A DNA stretch of 64,000 bases from Novosphingobium ginsenosidimutans (GTDB lineage: Bacteria; Pseudomonadota; Alphaproteobacteria; Sphingomonadales; Sphingomonadaceae): positions 1,116,001-1,180,000 of the forward strand of contig NZ_CP042345.1 in NCBI RefSeq assembly GCF_007954425.1, read 5' to 3'. A program made the translations under genes and the position numbers. Positions within the stretch are counted from its first letter, which is position 1. Every line of letters starts with the position of its first letter. The notes under the pieces are model-generated. The model worked only from the letters and a program-made list of their open reading frames with translations, did no database searches and was not told where the DNA came from. Of this stretch, positions 61,154-64,000 are shown one piece after another.

Positions 61154-62631
61154 CCGACGCTTCCTTCGAGCGAAATGCCGAGCAGCTTCTGCGCCTCGAC
61201 CGCGAATTCCATCGGCAATTGCTGCAGCACTTCCTTGGCGAAGCCGTTGACGATCAGGGCGACGGCAGCCTCCTGATCCAGCCCGCGCTGCATCGCGTAG
61301 AACAGCTGGTCGTCCGAAATCTTGCTGGTGGTCGCCTCGTGCTCGATCTGGGCCGAGGGGTTGCGCACCTCGATGTAGGGCACGGTATGCGCGCCGCAGT
61401 CCTTGCCGAGCAGCAGGCTGTCGCACTGGGTAAAGTTGCGCACGCCTTCGGCCTGGGGGGCAACGCGGACGAGGCCGCGATAGGTGTTCTGGCTCTTGCC
61501 GGCCGAGATGCCCTTGGACACGATAGTCGAGCGGCTACCCTTGCCATTGTGGATCATCTTGGTGCCGGTATCGGCCTGCTGGTAATTGTTGGTGACGGCG
61601 ACCGAGTAGAATTCGCCGACCGAATCCTCGCCATTGAGCACGCAGCTCGGATACTTCCAGGTCACCGCCGAACCAGTCTCGACCTGGGTCCAGCTGACCT
61701 TGCTGCGCTTGCCCTGGCACAGCGCGCGCTTGGTGACGAAGTTGTAGATCCCGCCCTTCCCCTCGGCGTCGCCGGGGTACCAGTTCTGCACGGTCGAATA
61801 CTTGATCTCGGCATCGTCGAGCGCGACCAGTTCAACCACGGCAGCGTGGAGCTGGTTTTCATCGCGCATCGGCGCGGTGCAGCCTTCGAGGTAGCTTACA
61901 TAGCTGCCCTTGTCGGCCACGATCAGCGTCCGCTCGAACTGCCCGGTGTTTTCGGCGTTGATGCGGAAATAGGTGCTGAGCTCCATCGGGCAGCGTACGC
62001 CTTCGGGAATGTAAACGAAGGTGCCATCCGAAAAGACCGCGCAGTTGAGCGCCGCAAAGAAGTTGTCGCGCACCGGCACAACCTTGCCCAGCCACTGCTT
62101 GACCAGGTCCGGGTACTCGCGGATCGCCTCGCTGATCGAGAGGAAGATGACGCCCGCCTTCTTCAGCTCTTCGCGGAAGGTGGTGGCGACAGATACCGAA
62201 TCGAACACCGCATCGACCGCAACCTTGCGCGCGCCTTCGACCCCGGCGAGCACCTTCTGCTCTTCAAGCGGAATGCCGAGCTTCTTGTAGACCTCGAGAA
62301 TCTCGGGATCGACCTCGTCGAGGCTGGAGAGCTTCTTCTTCGGTTTGGGCGCGGCGTAGTAATAGGCGTCCTGGTAATCGATCGGCGGGATGTTGAGCTT
62401 GGCCCAATCCGGCGTCGGCATGGTCTGCCAATGGCGAAAGGCCTTGAGCCGCCAGTCGAGCATCCATTCAGGCTCGCTCTTCTTCGCGCTGATGAAGCGG
62501 ACCGTATCCTCGTTCAGGCCCTTGGGCGCGAACTCGGTCTCGATCTCGGCCGACCAGCCGTGCTCGTAATCGGCGACCTTGGCAGCGGCATCACGCGCGG
62601 CCTGATCCCTGACAGTTGCGTCCTCGCTCAT
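61150..62631 (-). CDS. sufB: Fe-S assembly scaffold subunit SufB
   Basis: A 493-residue SufB. Helical N-terminal region ([20 protein letters not shown]), then the beta-helix core with [40 protein letters not shown] and the C-terminal [20 protein letters not shown]. Conserved cysteines for cluster assembly are present ([19 protein letters not shown] region). It is the main scaffold where clusters are built. Overlaps the Rrf2 regulator and the DUF559 gene by 4 bp. Confidence 0.96.
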   Translation of the reverse strand: MSEDATVRDQAARDAAAKVADYEHGWSAEIETEFAPKGLNEDTVRFISAKKSEPEWMLDWRLKAFRHWQTMPTPDWAKLNIPPIDYQDAYYYAAPKPKKKLSSLDEVDPEILEVYKKLGIPLEEQKVLAGVEGARKVAVDAVFDSVSVATTFREELKKAGVIFLSISEAIREYPDLVKQWLGKVVPVRDNFFAALNCAVFSDGTFVYIPEGVRCPMELSTYFRINAENTGQFERTLIVADKGSYVSYLEGCTAPMRDENQLHAAVVELVALDDAEIKYSTVQNWYPGDAEGKGGIYNFVTKRALCQGKRSKVSWTQVETGSAVTWKYPSCVLNGEDSVGEFYSVAVTNNYQQADTGTKMIHNGKGSRSTIVSKGISAGKSQNTYRGLVRVAPQAEGVRNFTQCDSLLLGKDCGAHTVPYIEVRNPSAQIEHEATTSKISDDQLFYAMQRGLDQEAAVALIVNGFAKEVLQQLPMEFAVEAQKLLGISLEGSVG

Positions 62632-63038
62632 GCCGTCACCTCAGCCAAGCGGATCAGCGAGACTTGCGACAGGGCGCCGCGCAGTGCCTCGTTGACGATC
62701 GGCCAGTGCGGCTTGACCGAGCAGCAGGCATCAAGCCCGCAATCGGCCCGGGCATCGTCGACGCACTGGGTCAGCGCGATCGGGCCTTCGACCGCTTCGA
62801 TAATGTCCGCCAGAGTAATCGCTGCAGCCGGGCGCGCCAGCTTGAGGCCGCCGCCCACGCCGCGGGTCGAGCGCAGTAGGCCAGCGGCGGTCAGGCGGCT
62901 CACCAGCTTCTGCACGGTTGGCACCGGCAGGCCGGTTTCAGCCGCCAATTCAGCGGCCGAGACACGCGAGCCGCCACAATGGCGCGCGGCGGCGCTCATC
63001 GTGACGACGGCATAATCGGCCATGCTAGAAAGCCGCAT
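62628..63038 (-). CDS. Rrf2-family regulator of the suf operon (SufR/IscR-like)
   Basis: A 136-residue winged-helix protein from the ATG at 63038 ([14 protein letters not shown]). The HTH is [20 protein letters not shown], with wing residues [16 protein letters not shown]. Three cysteines in [15 protein letters not shown] match an iron-sulfur ligand set. It probably senses cluster status and controls sufBCDST transcription. It is the first gene of the operon, with a 65-bp gap to the AraC gene. Overlaps sufB by 4 bp. Confidence 0.93.
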   Translation of the reverse strand: MRLSSMADYAVVTMSAAARHCGGSRVSAAELAAETGLPVPTVQKLVSRLTAAGLLRSTRGVGGGLKLARPAAAITLADIIEAVEGPIALTQCVDDARADCGLDACCSVKPHWPIVNEALRGALSQVSLIRLAEVTA

Positions 63039-63103
63039 GAAGGGTACTCCGGCAAATCGGACTGATTCTTTCCGGTTTCCCCTAGGCCTATCCCCGGAGG
63101 AAT

Positions 63104-64000
63104 TCAATCGCCGGGAATGCGCGCGAAATTGGGCCGGACTTCGCGGTAGCCGCGGACCGAGCTGGTGGCATTCAGCAACGGCGCCGAGCCATCGAAGATC
63201 CGGTTCGGGGTCCGGCCGAGATAGTGCCGCATGTCGCGGATGAGATGCGACTGATCGAAATAGAGCTCTTTGAGCGCGGCGACCTGTTCCGGGCTGGTGT
63301 CCGGAGCCTGCAGCATCGCCGCAACCCGCAGCGCCCGGTACTTGCGCGCCAATTGCTTGGGCGGAACGCCGAAATAGCGTTCGCAAAGCCGCTCGACCTG
63401 GCGGATCGAATAGTTGGCGCGCTCGGGCAAGGCCGAAACCGGCGGGTCGAAATCGGACGAAAGCCACTCAGCAATCGCCCCGATGACCTGGACATGGCGT
63501 GGCTTCACTGGCTGCAGCCGAGCGCCGATCACTTCGGCCAGAATTGCGGCACGAGCGGGATCGCCGCCCTCAGCCATCCGCAACATTGGCACAAGCTCGT
63601 CGGCCAGCGCGCCCAGCACCTGACTAGCAGGCAGGACGCGGTCCGCTACAGACCCGGCGTGCAATCCGGTCAGCGCCGCCCAGCCAAGCGGCGAAAGGGC
63701 CGCGCCAACCATGTGCCAGGGCCCCTGCAGTGCAATCCGAACAGCAGCCGTGGTCGGGGTCAGAAACATGGCTTCATGCGAGGGCTCGATGCGGCCGTTG
63801 GCAAAGTGCAGCAGGCCCGTGCCGGACAGATTCACGGCAAGATAACCGACTGCCGCTGGCAGGCAGTCGTGGATCTCGCGATCGTCGCAGCGCAAAGAAT
63901 AAAAGGTTGTGACAAAGCGGCGCAGCGGATCGGGCGGAGGTAGGAAATCCAGTTTGATCCGGTCGCTGGCAGTCAGATCGGCTGTATCCGGCGCGGCAGG
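63104..64000 (-). CDS. AraC-family transcriptional regulator (cut by window edge)
   Basis: At least 299 codons with no stop to the right edge; a TTG inside the frame at 63895 is not the true start because similar sequence (ending PPDPLRRFVTTFYS) continues upstream. The C-terminal two-helix AraC domain is visible: ANYSIRQVERLCERYFG, KQLARKYRALRVAAML, then SHLIRDMRHYLGRTP. The N-terminal part is a DUF6597-like sensor domain (HFANGRIEPSHEAMFLTP). Target genes are unknown. Confidence 0.85.
   Translation of the reverse strand, partial: PAAPDTADLTASDRIKLDFLPPPDPLRRFVTTFYSLRCDDREIHDCLPAAVGYLAVNLSGTGLLHFANGRIEPSHEAMFLTPTTAAVRIALQGPWHMVGAALSPLGWAALTGLHAGSVADRVLPASQVLGALADELVPMLRMAEGGDPARAAILAEVIGARLQPVKPRHVQVIGAIAEWLSSDFDPPVSALPERANYSIRQVERLCERYFGVPPKQLARKYRALRVAAMLQAPDTSPEQVAALKELYFDQSHLIRDMRHYLGRTPNRIFDGSAPLLNATSSVRGYREVRPNFARIPGD

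Noticed and set aside
63104..63895. TTG at 63895 as the start of the AraC regulator
   Set aside because: The frame stays open with protein-like sequence to the window edge, so the true start lies outside.

Overview
The window is high-GC, gene-dense DNA from an alphaproteobacterium, most probably a member of the Sphingomonadales (Novosphingobium/Sphingomonas-like). The pointers are the gene families and their order (SspB beside the his operon, MmcB, DUF1289, DUF2093, SufT-type suf operon, many acyl-CoA dehydrogenases, a large TonB-dependent receptor), the compact ATGA-overlapping operons, and palindromic intergenic repeats of a kind common in this group. It reads as ordinary chromosome: no insertion sequence, prophage, CRISPR array or integrase is visible. 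Genus is inference.

Layout. 1-3941 (minus): hisB-hisH-hisA-hisF-hisE, then a HIT protein, ybgC and the first codons of tolQ. 4025-5472 (plus): sspB, a small conserved protein, guanylate kinase. 5469-16974: a catabolic island on both strands with an SMP-30 lactonase, two SDRs, three acyl-CoA dehydrogenases (two adjacent and probably one heteromer), a GPH-type sugar/glycoside transporter, a zinc alcohol dehydrogenase, an APH/ACAD10-type phosphotransferase and a CaiB/BaiF CoA-transferase. 17007-19421 (minus): a lipobox-bearing subtilisin autotransporter. 19569-26345: dapD, an Asp/Glu racemase with a small two-helix channel, a dipeptidase, a TauE/SafE permease, tRNA-Arg(CCG), MmcB, DUF1289 and an M20 peptidase. 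26622-34852: RhlE helicase, fatty-acid hydroxylase, DUF2141, a PAS protein, an esterase, an M48 periplasmic protease, a DsbA/ScsC-like thioredoxin and an HD protein. 34947-39596: LytS/LytTR two-component pair, nadC, RNase T2, tadA, rpmB.

41292-49723 is the most unusual part. A 1018-residue TonB-dependent receptor is followed by a TPR-sulfotransferase, a P-loop sulfotransferase-like protein on the other strand, a TPR-aspartyl/asparaginyl beta-hydroxylase, and a tandem array of four paralogous small exported proteins sharing a two-cysteine core. Receptor, modifying enzymes and candidate small exported substrates together could form an undescribed surface-uptake or peptide-modification system; this is inference from context.

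49984-64000: an M23 peptidase, DUF2093, xseA and purD (divergent, with overlapping start codons), adenosine kinase, an EI24-type membrane protein, a lipoprotein, an internally duplicated acidic protein, then a complete SUF operon (Rrf2 regulator, sufB, a DUF559 gene, sufC, sufD, sufS, sufT, sufA) and an AraC regulator cut by the window end. Two near-identical 81-82 bp palindromes with 33-base arms lie at 39112 and 57040 and differ by compensatory changes.
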